Positions 27,441 through 36,135 of a stretch of DNA of 64,000 nt are shown one piece after another (position 1 is the first letter of the stretch; each line of letters begins with the position of its first letter). The stretch is from NCBI RefSeq assembly GCF_027486195.1, contig NZ_JAIXPP010000016.1, positions 1 to 64,000 of the forward strand, read 5' to 3'. Made by a program: the position numbers and the translations under genes. This stretch comes from Novosphingobium sp. Lineage in GTDB: Bacteria; Pseudomonadota; Alphaproteobacteria; Sphingomonadales; Sphingomonadaceae. Below the pieces are notes generated by a model. It ran no database searches. It was not told where the DNA came from and saw only the letters and a list, made by a program, of their open reading frames with translations.

Positions 27441-28256
27441 TCAGCCCTGCGGGCGCGCGATGCCGGCGGCATCCGCGGTGCGCTCCAGTTCCAGCACCTC
27501 GTCGTAGGCCGCAGCATCGATCGGCTCGGCACCTAGCAGAAGGAGGTCCGCGCGGGCCTCCGCCAGTTCCGGCGCATGCATCGCCGCCAGCAGCGCCTCC
27601 TGCACCAGCTGCGCGACCGGTTCCGGCGTTGCCCGCGCGGTCACGAAGGGCAGGGCGGGGACCTTGCGCGAAACCGCAATGACCTTCAGCCCTTCGCGCA
27701 GGCCGGGATAACTCGCCTCGGCGGCGGCAAAGGTCACCGCGTCAATCGCGGCAAGCTCCGCCTCGCCCGCCGCGACTGCGCGCATGCTGGCGACATGGCC
27801 GCCGGTGCGGACAAAGCCGGAGAGGAAGGGGCCGGGTCCGCACTGGTCGGCAACGGTGTGGCGCAGCAGGTTCACGCCGGTGTTCGAGGCAGGCTCATTG
27901 ATCGCCGCGACCGCGCCGCGATAGTCCGCCAGCGCCGTGCGGGCATCCCCGGCGCGGGCGACGATCACGCTGCTGTGGCGCGTCCCTTCGCAATGCGGGG
28001 CGCCGTAGCGGGGCACTGCCAGCACGCGCAGGTGGTCCTTGTGAAAGCGCGCGAAAGGATAGCCGCAGGCCTGTCCGAACAGCAGCGCCGGATCCGGCCA
28101 GAGCACATCCGGGGTGCGGGTCCGCTCAAGACTCGCGGGCACGTCACGCACGCCTTGCGCCGCGAGGCGGGCCGCGATCCAATGCCAGAGCGAATCGTTG
28201 GCAGCGCGCTGGGCAGGGTGATCGTACATGCCCAGCGAGGCGACCGGGCGGTTCAT
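27441..28256 (-). CDS. PhnD-like phosphonate/phosphate substrate-binding protein
   Basis: A 271-residue protein with the PhnD/PF12974 fold pattern: an opening ASLGMYD, LLFGQACGYPF, AAINEPASNTGVNLLRH and GEAELAAIDAVTFA. In ABC transporters this type captures phosphonate or related anions. Two oddities: no signal peptide is visible (MNRPVASLGMYDHPAQ), and no permease or ATPase lies nearby, so it may be a cytoplasmic or sensory relative. Its ATG overlaps the stop of the desaturase gene (ATGA), so both are in one transcript. Confidence 0.75.
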   Translation of the reverse strand: MNRPVASLGMYDHPAQRAANDSLWHWIAARLAAQGVRDVPASLERTRTPDVLWPDPALLFGQACGYPFARFHKDHLRVLAVPRYGAPHCEGTRHSSVIVARAGDARTALADYRGAVAAINEPASNTGVNLLRHTVADQCGPGPFLSGFVRTGGHVASMRAVAAGEAELAAIDAVTFAAAEASYPGLREGLKVIAVSRKVPALPFVTARATPEPVAQLVQEALLAAMHAPELAEARADLLLLGAEPIDAAAYDEVLELERTADAAGIARPQG

Positions 28257-29152
28257 CCCCCGGTTGGCTTGTAATCAGGATGAACGAGTTCGTCGTGCGG
28301 ACGCAGTGCGAACCGGCGCAGCAAGGCACCGTAGGAGCGATAGACCGGGCCGGCAGGCACCTTGCCGCGCCGCGCGGCGTGGAAGCGCGGCAAGCGGTAC
28401 CAAGCAAGATCCGGCCGGGCGTGGTGCGCCGCATGGAGATTGTTGTTGAGATAGAGCAGCGCGAGCAGCCCGCCGCGCTCGACAGTTGCCGCGCGGCGCG
28501 CCGGATCGGGATCGGCGCGGTGCTCGGCATGGCTGCGCAGCATCGAAAGCGCGGTGCCGGGATAGACGAAACACAGCAGATAGGTGCCAAGGCCCAGGCC
28601 GCACCAGTTCAGCCAGAGCAGGATCACGGCCACGCCCGCGCCGTGTGGCAGCCAATCGCGCAGGAAAGCCACGGGTTCCTTAGGCAGCCGGGCCAGTTCT
28701 TCCACCAGCGTCCGCACCACCATGATCGGCGGGCCGAGCACGAGCCGGCCGATGAGCGTCTGCTGCACGCGCTCGCTCCACCACAGCAGGCTGCCTTCGC
28801 TGGCGACGTATTTCGATTCCGGATCGTCGAACGGATCGGTCGTCAGCCTCGTGGAATGGTGCGCCACGTGGCTGCGGTAGTAGATTTCGTAGGGAAGCCA
28901 GATGTTGATCGGCGGCCAGCCAATCAGTGTGTTGATGAGCGGATTGCGTGTCGGGTGGCCGTGGATGGTCTCGTGCTGCAGCGAATTGTGCCAGGCGCTG
29001 ATCCAGCCGCCAGCCACGAACAGCACGGCAACGGGCAGCGCTTCATGCCACCAGGTGAGGGCCAGCCAACCGCCATAGATGGCCGCAGCAAGCAGCAGAG
29101 TTGGCAGTTCGACCCATCCCTGCGGACGGCGCGGCGAGCCTCGCATGCGCAT
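28253..29152 (-). CDS. Fatty acid desaturase family membrane protein
   Basis: A protein of about 299 residues with four or more membrane segments and three histidine boxes of the membrane di-iron desaturase/hydroxylase family: HNSLQHETIHGHP, HVAHHS and the last box NNLHAAHHARPD. An additional HAEHRAD lies before the last. Such enzymes insert a double bond or hydroxyl into acyl chains, or modify carotenoid or other lipid substrates, at the membrane. The ATG at 29152 (MRMRGSPRR) has a GGGGAG ribosome site; the frame extends 13 codons further. It is first in a two-gene operon with the PhnD-like gene. Confidence 0.85.
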   Translation of the reverse strand: MRMRGSPRRPQGWVELPTLLLAAAIYGGWLALTWWHEALPVAVLFVAGGWISAWHNSLQHETIHGHPTRNPLINTLIGWPPINIWLPYEIYYRSHVAHHSTRLTTDPFDDPESKYVASEGSLLWWSERVQQTLIGRLVLGPPIMVVRTLVEELARLPKEPVAFLRDWLPHGAGVAVILLWLNWCGLGLGTYLLCFVYPGTALSMLRSHAEHRADPDPARRAATVERGGLLALLYLNNNLHAAHHARPDLAWYRLPRFHAARRGKVPAGPVYRSYGALLRRFALRPHDELVHPDYKPTGG

Positions 29153-29349
29153 CAGGCTACGCTCCCCGTGGCCGCTTCCTGCGGCAGGCAAATGACAACC
29201 CCCGGCAAACCGAACGCGTAAACGTAACGAATCATTGCAACCCCACCTGGCCCGATACGCAACTCAACAAACTTGGTTGAGAACGGCAAGCGAAGAGATG
29301 TTTATAACGCCGCAGCGTGGATTTCAGCGACCCTGCAGTCGGCCCGCAT

Positions 29350-30021
29350 TTACTGGCAGAACGGCCTGCCGCCGCCGACCTCGAGGTGGAAATGATCGCG
29401 GTGCGCGGCGTTGTACTCAGGGCTCAGCACCGTGCCGAAACGCTTGCACGCGCTGGTCCGGATCGTGGCAATGAACGCGCGGATCTGCGGGTTCTCGCTG
29501 TTCCAATCGCGCAGGACGGTGATGCGCCGCCCGTCCGCCAGCACAAAGCCGCTGACGTCGACGGCATTGGCGCTGGCGTGGGCGGAAAGGCGCGATGTGC
29601 CGGCAACGGTGCGGCAGGCATAGCTGCCCATCGTCTCGATCCGCGCCAGCGGACTGCCGAGAATCGCCCGCGCCGCGCGGTCCACGCCAAAGCGCGCCCA
29701 GCCAGAGAGGGTGTTGGCCAGCGGGCAGGTCACCGGGCCGAGGTTCGAGATCTGGAGCATGCCGCCATCGCTGCGGAGCGAGGCGATTCGCACCGCGCCC
29801 ACCGCCGAACAGCCCGCGCCATAGTACTGGTCTGGCAGCGGGGTGAAGTTCGCATACTTCTGGCTGAGATTGGCAAGGCACATGCGGCTGTCCGGCGCAG
29901 CGGGCGGGTTCCAGGTGGTCGCCGTGCGCACGGGGCGCGGGGCCGGCGGTGATCCGCCGACGCAGCCGGCGAGCAGCACCGGCAGGGTGAGCGCAAGCGT
30001 GAGGGCGAGCGGACGGGCCAT
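29350..30021 (-). CDS. Extensin-like C-terminal domain lipoprotein
   Basis: A 223-residue protein with a lipoprotein signal (ALTLALTLPVLLAGC, Cys20). The rest matches the bacterial extensin-like C-terminal family (PF06904): CPLANTLSGWARFGVD, a MGSYACRT segment, SAHASANAVDVSGF and DHFHLEVG near the end. The last two blocks carry the His/Asp pattern of zinc-dependent D,D-carboxypeptidase-like folds (HxxxxAxD and HxH), so a cell-wall peptidase role is possible. It stands alone between a fatty acid desaturase and serC, 159 bases before serC in the divergent direction. Confidence 0.82.
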   Translation of the reverse strand: MARPLALTLALTLPVLLAGCVGGSPPAPRPVRTATTWNPPAAPDSRMCLANLSQKYANFTPLPDQYYGAGCSAVGAVRIASLRSDGGMLQISNLGPVTCPLANTLSGWARFGVDRAARAILGSPLARIETMGSYACRTVAGTSRLSAHASANAVDVSGFVLADGRRITVLRDWNSENPQIRAFIATIRTSACKRFGTVLSPEYNAAHRDHFHLEVGGGRPFCQ

Positions 30022-30121
30022 GCTGCCATTCTGCCGCGCCGATGGTTAATTTGCGATTAGGAACAAGCTTAAGGGAAGCCCCGCCCCTAACGCAGGTTGA
30101 CAGGATCACCCCTGCCACTAT

Positions 30122-30176
30122 GCACGGCGCCGGGCCACGCGGTCCCAACGCCGCGCGTGCTCTCTGCAAGGAGAGA
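30122..30176 (+). promoter_or_regulatory. Candidate serC leader RNA (two hairpins, second masks ribosome site)
   Basis: Just before serC, GCACGGCG (30122-30129) can pair with the segment ending GTGC at 30160 with a small bulge, forming one hairpin with a further GGGCC/GGTCCC helix inside. Directly after it, CTCTC (30160-30164) can pair with GAGAG (30171-30175) across TGCAAG, holding the ribosome site AAGGAG in the hairpin. Alphaproteobacteria are known to have a conserved serC RNA motif at this place. The match is by position and folding, not by a covariance model. Confidence 0.45.
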
Positions 30177-30180
30177 CTAC

Positions 30181-31311
30181 ATGACTGCACCTACCCCTGC
30201 GCGCAAGCCTGCGCGCCCTCACTTCTCGTCCGGCCCCTGCGCCAAGCCGCCCGGATACGATCCCGCCAAACTCGCCACCGAAGTGCTCGGGCGTTCGCAT
30301 CGCTCGAAGATCGGCAAGACGCGTCTGCAGCTCTGCATCGATCTGATGCGCGAAGTACTGCAACTGCCTGATACGCACCGCATTGGCGTGGTTCCGGGGT
30401 CTGACACCGGCGCCTTCGAAATGGCGATGTGGACGATGCTGGGCGCCCGCGGCGTGACCGCGATGGCCTGGGAAAGCTTTGGTGAGGGCTGGGTCACCGA
30501 TGCGGTCAAGCAGCTCAAGATCGATCCCACGATCATCCGCGCCGATTACGGCCAGCTGCCCGATCTTTCCGTCGTCGATTTCTCGACCGACGTGCTCTTT
30601 ACCTGGAACGGCACCACCTCGGGCGTGCGCGTCCCCAATGGCGACTGGATCCCCGACGACCGCGAGGGCCTGACTTTCGCCGACGCTACCAGCGCGGTCT
30701 TCGCCTACGACATTCCGTGGGACAAGATCGATGTCGCCACCTTCTCCTGGCAGAAGGTGCTGGGCGGCGAGGGCGGCCACGGCGTCCTGATCCTCGGCCC
30801 CCGCGCGGTCGAACGCCTCGAGACCTACACCCCTGCCTGGCCGCTGCCCAAGGTGTTCCGCCTCGTTTCCAAGGGCAAGCTCACCGAGGGCGTGTTCAAG
30901 GGCGAGACGATCAACACCCCCTCGATGCTCGCGGTCGAAGACGCGATCTTCGCGCTCGAATGGGCAAAGTCGGTCGGCGGGCTTGAAGGCCTCAAGGCCC
31001 GCTGCGCCGCCAATTCCGCCGCGCTCGACAAGCTGGTGCAGGAACGCAGCTGGCTCGGCCACCTCGCCGCCGATCCCGCCTCGCGCTCAATGACCTCGGT
31101 GTGCCTCACCGTCGAAGGTGCGGACGAAGCGCTGATCAAGGCCTTCGCCGGCCTCCTCGAAAAAGCGGGCGCTGCCTACGACATCGCCGGATACCGCGAC
31201 GCCCCCCCGGGCCTGCGCATCTGGTGCGGCGCCACCGTTGATGCGGCGGATATCGCCGATCTCGGCCCCTGGCTCGATTGGGCCTGGGCCGAAGTCCATC
31301 AGGCCGCCTGA
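30181..31311 (+). CDS. serC: Phosphoserine aminotransferase
   Basis: A 376-residue PLP enzyme that converts 3-phosphohydroxypyruvate and glutamate to O-phosphoserine and 2-oxoglutarate, the second step of serine synthesis. It is the alphaproteobacterial type, starting with ARPHFSSGPCAKPPGYDP. The PLP Lys is in FSWQKVLGGEGGHG, and substrate-binding residues appear in GRSHRSKIGK and VPGSDTGAFE. The frame is open upstream to 30097, but the ATG at 30181 has an AAGGAGAG ribosome site. It is followed by serA 148 bases later. Confidence 0.95.
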   Translation: MTAPTPARKPARPHFSSGPCAKPPGYDPAKLATEVLGRSHRSKIGKTRLQLCIDLMREVLQLPDTHRIGVVPGSDTGAFEMAMWTMLGARGVTAMAWESFGEGWVTDAVKQLKIDPTIIRADYGQLPDLSVVDFSTDVLFTWNGTTSGVRVPNGDWIPDDREGLTFADATSAVFAYDIPWDKIDVATFSWQKVLGGEGGHGVLILGPRAVERLETYTPAWPLPKVFRLVSKGKLTEGVFKGETINTPSMLAVEDAIFALEWAKSVGGLEGLKARCAANSAALDKLVQERSWLGHLAADPASRSMTSVCLTVEGADEALIKAFAGLLEKAGAAYDIAGYRDAPPGLRIWCGATVDAADIADLGPWLDWAWAEVHQAA

Positions 31312-31321
31312 TCCCTGCTAG

Positions 31322-31357
31322 CCCTCTCCCCTTCAGGGGAGAGGGTTGGGAGAGGGG
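31322..31357. repeat. Palindromic CCCTCTCCCC repeat, copy 1
   Basis: CCCTCTCCCCTTCAGGGGAG and its continuation form a nearly perfect hairpin (11-bp arms around TC), followed by GTTGGGAGAGGGG. The same unit occurs at about 33651-33687, and a variant at 31415-31452 where its GGGGAGAGGG end also serves as the purine-rich region before serA. Such CCCTCTCCCC repeats are dispersed in many proteobacterial genomes and can act as transcript-stabilising or terminating hairpins. Confidence 0.7.
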
Positions 31358-31459
31358 CACAAGCGCCACCTTTCCGACTTTTTCCAACCATCACAGGGCC
31401 GGACGAGACCAGTTCCCCTCTCCCCGGCCCTCTCCCGTGAAGGGGAGAGGGAGACAATC

Positions 31460-33043
31460 ATGACCAAGCCACGCGTTCTCATTTCCGACAAGATGGACCC
31501 CAACGCCGCGCGCATTTTCGCCGAAAGCGGCTGCGACGTAGACGTCATCACCGGCGAAACCCCCGAGCAGCTGATCGCCCGCATTGGCGAGTATGATGGC
31601 CTCGCCATCCGCTCCTCGACCAAGGTGACCAAGGCGATCCTCGATGCCGCGACGAACCTCAAGGTCATCGGCCGCGCCGGCATCGGCGTCGACAACGTCG
31701 ATATCCCCTATGCCTCGACCAAGGGCGTGGTGGTGATGAACACCCCGTTCGGTAACTCGATCACCACCGCCGAACACGCCATCGCGCTGATGTTCGCGCT
31801 CGCCCGCCAGATCCCGGAAGCCAATGCGCAGACGCAAGCGGGCCTGTGGCCGAAGAACGGCTTCATGGGCGTCGAAGTCACCGGCAAGACGCTCGGCCTG
31901 ATCGGTGCGGGCAATATCGGCTCGATCGTCGCCAGCCGCGCGCTCGGCCTCAAGATGAAGGTCGTCGCCTACGATCCCTTCCTCACTCCCGAACGCGCGA
32001 TCGAGATCGGCGTCGAAAAGGCCGACCTCGATACACTGCTCGCCAAGGCTGATTTCATCACGCTGCACACGCCCCTCACCAGCGAGACGAAGAACATCCT
32101 CAGCCGCGAAAACCTCGGCAAGACGAGGAAGGGCGTGCGCATCATCAACTGCGCGCGCGGCGGCCTGATCGATGAAGCTGCGCTCAAGGACCTGATGGAT
32201 GCCGGCCACGTCGCCGGCGCCGCGCTCGACGTGTTCGAGACCGAGCCCGCCAAGGAATCGCCGCTGTTCGGCACGCCGAACTTCATCTGCACCCCGCATC
32301 TGGGCGCAAGCACCACCGAAGCGCAGGTCAACGTCGCGCTGCAGGTGGCCGAACAGATGGCCGAATTCCTTGTGACCGGCGGCGTCACCAATGCGCTCAA
32401 TATGCCCTCGCTCTCGGCGGAGGAAGCGCCCAAGCTCAAGCCCTACATGGCGCTTGCCGAACGCCTCGGCAGCCTTGTGGGCCAGCTCGCGCACGACAAC
32501 CTCACCAAGATCGCCATCGAAGTGGAAGGCGCCGCTGCGCAGCTCAACCAGAAGCCGATCACCGGCGCGGTGCTGGCGGGTCTGATGAAGCAGTATTCGC
32601 AGACCGTGAACATGGTCAACGCGCCCTTCCTCGCCAAGGAGCGCGGGCTCGATGTGCGCGAGGTGCGGCACGACCGCGAAGGCTATTACCACACGCTGGT
32701 GCGCGTCACCGTCGGCACCGCGCAGGGTGATCGCTCGGTTGCGGGCACGCTGTTCGCCAACGGCCAGCCGCGTCTGGTCGAGATCTTCGGCATCAGCATC
32801 GAAGCCGATCTGGCGGGCGACATGCTCTATATCGTGAACTCGGACGCGCCGGGCTTCATCGGCTCGATCGGGACGCTGCTCGGCAAGGCAGGCATCAACA
32901 TCGGCACCTTCCACCTCGGCCGCCGCGAGGCCGGCGGTGAGGCGGTGCTGCTGCTCTCGGTCGATAGCCCCGTCACCGAGGCGGTGCTCGCCGAAGCCCG
33001 CACCGTCCCCGGCGTCCGCACGGTGCGCGCGCTGAAGTTCTGA
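31460..33043 (+). CDS. serA: D-3-phosphoglycerate dehydrogenase
   Basis: A 527-residue enzyme, first in serine synthesis, oxidising 3-phosphoglycerate with NAD+. The N-terminal catalytic part has VIGRAGIGVDNVD, the Rossmann motif LIGAGNIGS, INCARGGLIDE, and the catalytic His in CTPHLGASTTEAQ. An intervening domain follows, and a C-terminal ACT domain (residues about 455-527, LYIVNSDAPGFIGSIG) that normally gives feedback control by serine. The length fits the long type-I form. The ATG at 31460 is preceded by the purine-rich repeat GGGGAGAGGGAG; the frame is open upstream to 31346 through repeat sequence only. Confidence 0.95.
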   Translation: MTKPRVLISDKMDPNAARIFAESGCDVDVITGETPEQLIARIGEYDGLAIRSSTKVTKAILDAATNLKVIGRAGIGVDNVDIPYASTKGVVVMNTPFGNSITTAEHAIALMFALARQIPEANAQTQAGLWPKNGFMGVEVTGKTLGLIGAGNIGSIVASRALGLKMKVVAYDPFLTPERAIEIGVEKADLDTLLAKADFITLHTPLTSETKNILSRENLGKTRKGVRIINCARGGLIDEAALKDLMDAGHVAGAALDVFETEPAKESPLFGTPNFICTPHLGASTTEAQVNVALQVAEQMAEFLVTGGVTNALNMPSLSAEEAPKLKPYMALAERLGSLVGQLAHDNLTKIAIEVEGAAAQLNQKPITGAVLAGLMKQYSQTVNMVNAPFLAKERGLDVREVRHDREGYYHTLVRVTVGTAQGDRSVAGTLFANGQPRLVEIFGISIEADLAGDMLYIVNSDAPGFIGSIGTLLGKAGINIGTFHLGRREAGGEAVLLLSVDSPVTEAVLAEARTVPGVRTVRALKF

Positions 33044-33062
33044 TCACGGCGTAGCGCTGACA

Positions 33063-33136
33063 TCCTTCGACAGGCTCAGGATGAGCGAGGTTGGTTCTAC
33101 CCCAGCCAAACCGCTCATGCCGAGCTTGTCGAAGCA
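33063..33136. repeat. Inverted repeat of CTTCGACA(A/G)GCTCAGGATGAGC family
   Basis: The arm TCCTTCGACAGGCTCAGGAT plus GAGCG (33063-33087) returns in reverse complement near 33112-33136 (CGCTCATGCCGAGCTTGTCG plus AAGCA) with a few mismatches. The arms enclose about 24 bases. From general knowledge this is one of the commonest intergenic repeats in sphingomonads and related bacteria, seen also in many other proteobacteria. It lies between serA and a small secreted protein gene. Confidence 0.7.
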
Positions 33137-33222
33137 CCGCGCGCAACGCTTGCGATTTGACCTGCCCGCCATTCGCCCATAGCCTCCGACCCTTGGGGAC
33201 CAATCCCAAGGGGGCTTACTTG

Positions 33223-33639
33223 ATGCGCAAGACACTACTCGCGGCGGCCATGCTCACACTTTCGGCCACACCCGCACTCGCCAACGACAACGCGATGATT
33301 CAGGCGGCCGATGACGCGCTCGCCGCTGCGTTCAACAAGGGCGACACCGCCGCCGTCGGCGCGATGTACGCCGCCGACGCCACCATGCTCCCGGGCGATA
33401 ACAAGCTCTACAAGGGCGCCGATATCACCGCATGGTGGACCGGCGCGGCAACCGCGATCACCAACCTCAAGCTCACCGTCCTCGAAACCGAGCGCCTTTC
33501 GCCCACCTACATCCGCGAAATCTCCCGCGTCGAATACGACACCAAGGGCGCCAACTCGGTCCACGCCAACGTCACCGCTGTCGTCGTCTACAAGCTGGTG
33601 AACGGCAAGTGGATGCTCTGGACCGATATCTTCCATTGA
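33223..33639 (+). CDS. Secreted SnoaL/DUF4440-like protein (NTF2 fold)
   Basis: A 138-residue protein with a signal peptide (MRKTLLAAAMLTLSATPALA, then NDN). The mature part follows the DUF4440/SnoaL-like pattern: AADDALAAAFNKGDTAAVGA, YAADATMLPGDNKLYKGAD, and a C-terminal KLVNGKWMLWTDIF. These cone-shaped NTF2-like proteins bind small ligands; some are enzymes, most of the exported ones have no known role. The ATG at 33223 begins the signal peptide; the frame is open before it. It is separated from the next gene by a repeat. Confidence 0.75.
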   Translation: MRKTLLAAAMLTLSATPALANDNAMIQAADDALAAAFNKGDTAAVGAMYAADATMLPGDNKLYKGADITAWWTGAATAITNLKLTVLETERLSPTYIREISRVEYDTKGANSVHANVTAVVVYKLVNGKWMLWTDIFH

Positions 33640-33650
33640 TATCCTGAGAG

Positions 33651-33687
33651 CCCTCTCCCCTTCAGGGGAGAGGGTTGGGAGAGGGGA
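33651..33687. repeat. Palindromic CCCTCTCCCC repeat, copy 2
   Basis: Same hairpin unit as at 31322-31357, with identical CCCTCTCCCCTTCAGGGGAG core and the GTTGGGAGAGGGG continuation. It directly precedes the oxidoreductase gene at 33699, and its GAGAGGGG end lies where that gene's ribosome site would be, so the repeat may supply it. Confidence 0.7.
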
Positions 33688-33698
33688 ATCAGCCTCGA

Positions 33699-35009
33699 AT
33701 GACCGAAAGAAGCGCATACGACGCCGTGATCATCGGTGCCGGCGTCATCGGCTGCGCCATCGCGCTCGATCTGGCGCGGCGCGGCTACCGCACCTTGAAT
33801 GTCGACCGCGGCCCCGCACCGGGGCACGGCTCCACATCCTGGTCTGCCGCGATCATCCGGCCCTACTATTCGACCATCGACGGCACCGCGCTCGCCTATG
33901 AAGCGCACTTCGCCTGGCAGAACTGGGAGGAGTACCTCGGCTACCGCCCCGATTCCGCGCTGCGCTACAACGAATGCGGCTGCCTCGTCCTTGAAGCGGT
34001 GGACAATCGCCAGCTGGCAGGCACGCGCGCCATCATGCGCGAGGTCGGCGTTCCCTTCACCGATGTCGCGGCCAGCGAGCTCCCCGAATGGCTCCCCGGC
34101 GCGGACCTCCGCCAGTTCAGCCCCGCGCGCCGGATCGATGATCCCCGGTTCGGCGAAACCGCGGGTGATGCCATCACCGGCGCGATGTTCTGCCCAACCG
34201 GCGGCTATATCAGCGATCCCCAGCTGGCGACCGCCCAGATCGCCGGGGCCGTGGAGCGCGCCGGTGGCCATTTCCGCTTCAATGACACCGTGCTCGCCAT
34301 CCACCAGTCCGCCGGCAAGATCACCGGCCTGACTGCGGACAAGAGCGGCCTGATCCACACCCCCATCGTCATCAACGCCGCCGGCCCCGCCTCGCGCTGG
34401 GTGAACAGCCTCATCCCCGGCGCGCACCAGCCGGAGCATATCAGCACCCGCCCGCTGCGGCAGGAAGTCGCTTTCGTCCCCATGCCGCAGGCGCCATCCG
34501 GCCCCAGCCTGCGCTTCGTCCTCACCGACGCCGACGCCGGCATCTACATGCGCCCGGAGCAATCCGATCACCTGCTGATCGGCTCGCTCGAACCCGCCTG
34601 CGATATCCTCGAATACCTCGATAGCGAGGACTACGAGACGAGCCTCACCGACCAATGGACCAACCAGGTCTGGCGCGCCGCCCTGCGTTTCCCGCACCTC
34701 GGCATTCCCAACACCGCCCAAGGCTTCGCCGCGCTCTATGACGTCAGCGAGGACTGGATCCCGGTTTACGACAGGAGCGACATCGATGGCTATTTCACCG
34801 CCGTCGGCACCAGCGGCAACCAGTTCAAGAACGCGCCGCTTGTCGGTGGCCTGATGGGCCACCTGATCGAGAGCGTGATGAACGGCGCCGACCACGACCG
34901 CTCACCCCTGCAGTTCCGCTTGCCCGCAACGGGCCGGGACGTGGGCCTCGCCGCGTTCTCCCGCCTCCGTCCCATAAACCGCGCGAGCAGCTTTTCGGTG
35001 CTGGGGTGA
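33699..35009 (+). CDS. FAD-dependent oxidoreductase, DAO (D-amino acid/glycine oxidase) family
   Basis: A 436-residue flavoprotein. The FAD Rossmann motif is VIIGAGVIGCAIALDLARRG near residue 10, followed by a Glu/Asp-type ribose position (NVDRG). The middle has NAAGPASRWVN, and the C-terminal FAD-binding portion reads VGTSGNQFKNAPLVGGLM. This organisation is typical of glycine/D-amino acid oxidase and sarcosine dehydrogenase-like enzymes that oxidise C-N bonds of amino acids. The substrate is not evident. The ATG at 33699 gives MTERSAYDAVIIG; the frame extends only into the repeat upstream. Confidence 0.85.
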   Translation: MTERSAYDAVIIGAGVIGCAIALDLARRGYRTLNVDRGPAPGHGSTSWSAAIIRPYYSTIDGTALAYEAHFAWQNWEEYLGYRPDSALRYNECGCLVLEAVDNRQLAGTRAIMREVGVPFTDVAASELPEWLPGADLRQFSPARRIDDPRFGETAGDAITGAMFCPTGGYISDPQLATAQIAGAVERAGGHFRFNDTVLAIHQSAGKITGLTADKSGLIHTPIVINAAGPASRWVNSLIPGAHQPEHISTRPLRQEVAFVPMPQAPSGPSLRFVLTDADAGIYMRPEQSDHLLIGSLEPACDILEYLDSEDYETSLTDQWTNQVWRAALRFPHLGIPNTAQGFAALYDVSEDWIPVYDRSDIDGYFTAVGTSGNQFKNAPLVGGLMGHLIESVMNGADHDRSPLQFRLPATGRDVGLAAFSRLRPINRASSFSVLG

Positions 35010-35061
35010 GTGGGGTTACGGCGACGCCTCGCTTTCTGGCCGCACTCGTCATCCGCCAGCG

Positions 35062-36135
35062 TTACTCCAGGTAGCTCCGGCGCAGCGCCGCGATGTCCTG
35101 CGCGGTGAGGCCGATTTCGTCCCTGAGGTAATTGTCGACCGATCCCCATTTGGTCTCGATCTCGGCAAAGGCCCCGGCGAGATAGGGGGTGCCGTCTGCC
35201 TCCAGCAACGGCTGCGGCTTGTCTGCGCCGGGCGCGCCTTGATAGCGCGCAAACATGAGCGCGACGGGGTTGTCCTTGTAAAGCTCGGGGTTGATGCGCG
35301 GTAGTTCAAACTGCGGCCGGCGATATTCGGTTGAGAGCAGATAGTCGCGCACGATCACATCGCGCGGCACGCCCAGCGCCGACATCACCATGGCCGATGC
35401 AAACCCGGTGCGATCCTGCCCGGCCGAGCAATTGAAGGCCAGCGGACCTTCGTTGCGCTTGAGCTTGTCGAAGATGACCTTCAATTGCGGCGCGAAGAAC
35501 TTGGGGAAATTGTGATAGAGCGCCGCACCATTGCGCATCGCAGCGCCCGTATTCATCATCGAACCCATCTGGTAGCCGATGGCGGAATAGGCCACGCCGT
35601 CAATTCTGGAGGGGGCGAGGACGCGCTCTTCGTCAGACCGCAGATCGATCATGTTGCGCAGGCCCAGCGCGCGAATGCGGGCCTGATCCTGCACGGTCAG
35701 CAGCGGGGTTGCGCCCGACCGATAGATCGTGCCCCACCTGATCGTCTTGCCCCCTGCCGCCGGGTAACCGCCAATGTCGCGGAAGTTCGAGCCCTGCTCC
35801 AAGGGTAGCACTCTTTCGGCCACATGCACCGCGCTGCCGTCTTGGCGATCCCGGATCGTGAAAAAGCGGCGCGCCTCGGTGCTTCCCTCCTTGTCGATAA
35901 AGCTGCCGTCAAGATCGGCTGCCGAGACGACTTGCGCCTCTTTCACCGATGCCTGGGGGTCGCTGGCCACGAGCACGTCGACCGGCCCCGTCGCTTGCCA
36001 CCGCACGGTCAGCGTCCCGTCCGCCGCGCGAATGACTTCCGCCCCGGTTACCTTGGCCGCCACCGGTTGTGCGGAGAGGAGGGCCATGATTGCCAGGGGC
36101 ACCATACCATGGCCGAGAAGTGCGCCGGTTTTCAT
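35062..36135 (-). CDS. Secreted tyrosine-protein phosphatase (Y_phosphatase3 type)
   Basis: A 357-residue exported protein: signal peptide about residues 1-27 (LAIMALLSAQPVAA), an N-terminal beta domain of about 90 residues, then a phosphatase domain starting with SNFRDIGGYPAAGGKTIRWG, the mark of the PF13350 tyrosine/serine phosphatases. The catalytic P-loop is CSAGQDRTG (Cys-x5-Arg) within AFNCSAGQDRTGFASA. Members act on phosphotyrosine or phosphoinositides. The ATG at 36135 has an AAAGGA ribosome site 6 bases away. It is divergent from a TonB-dependent receptor gene, with 265 bases between. Confidence 0.88.
   Translation of the reverse strand: MKTGALLGHGMVPLAIMALLSAQPVAAKVTGAEVIRAADGTLTVRWQATGPVDVLVASDPQASVKEAQVVSAADLDGSFIDKEGSTEARRFFTIRDRQDGSAVHVAERVLPLEQGSNFRDIGGYPAAGGKTIRWGTIYRSGATPLLTVQDQARIRALGLRNMIDLRSDEERVLAPSRIDGVAYSAIGYQMGSMMNTGAAMRNGAALYHNFPKFFAPQLKVIFDKLKRNEGPLAFNCSAGQDRTGFASAMVMSALGVPRDVIVRDYLLSTEYRRPQFELPRINPELYKDNPVALMFARYQGAPGADKPQPLLEADGTPYLAGAFAEIETKWGSVDNYLRDEIGLTAQDIAALRRSYLE

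Noticed and set aside
31391..32914. A 507-codon open frame opposite serA
   Set aside because: Shadow of serA; the translation is repetitive in Asp, His and Arg and has no domain.
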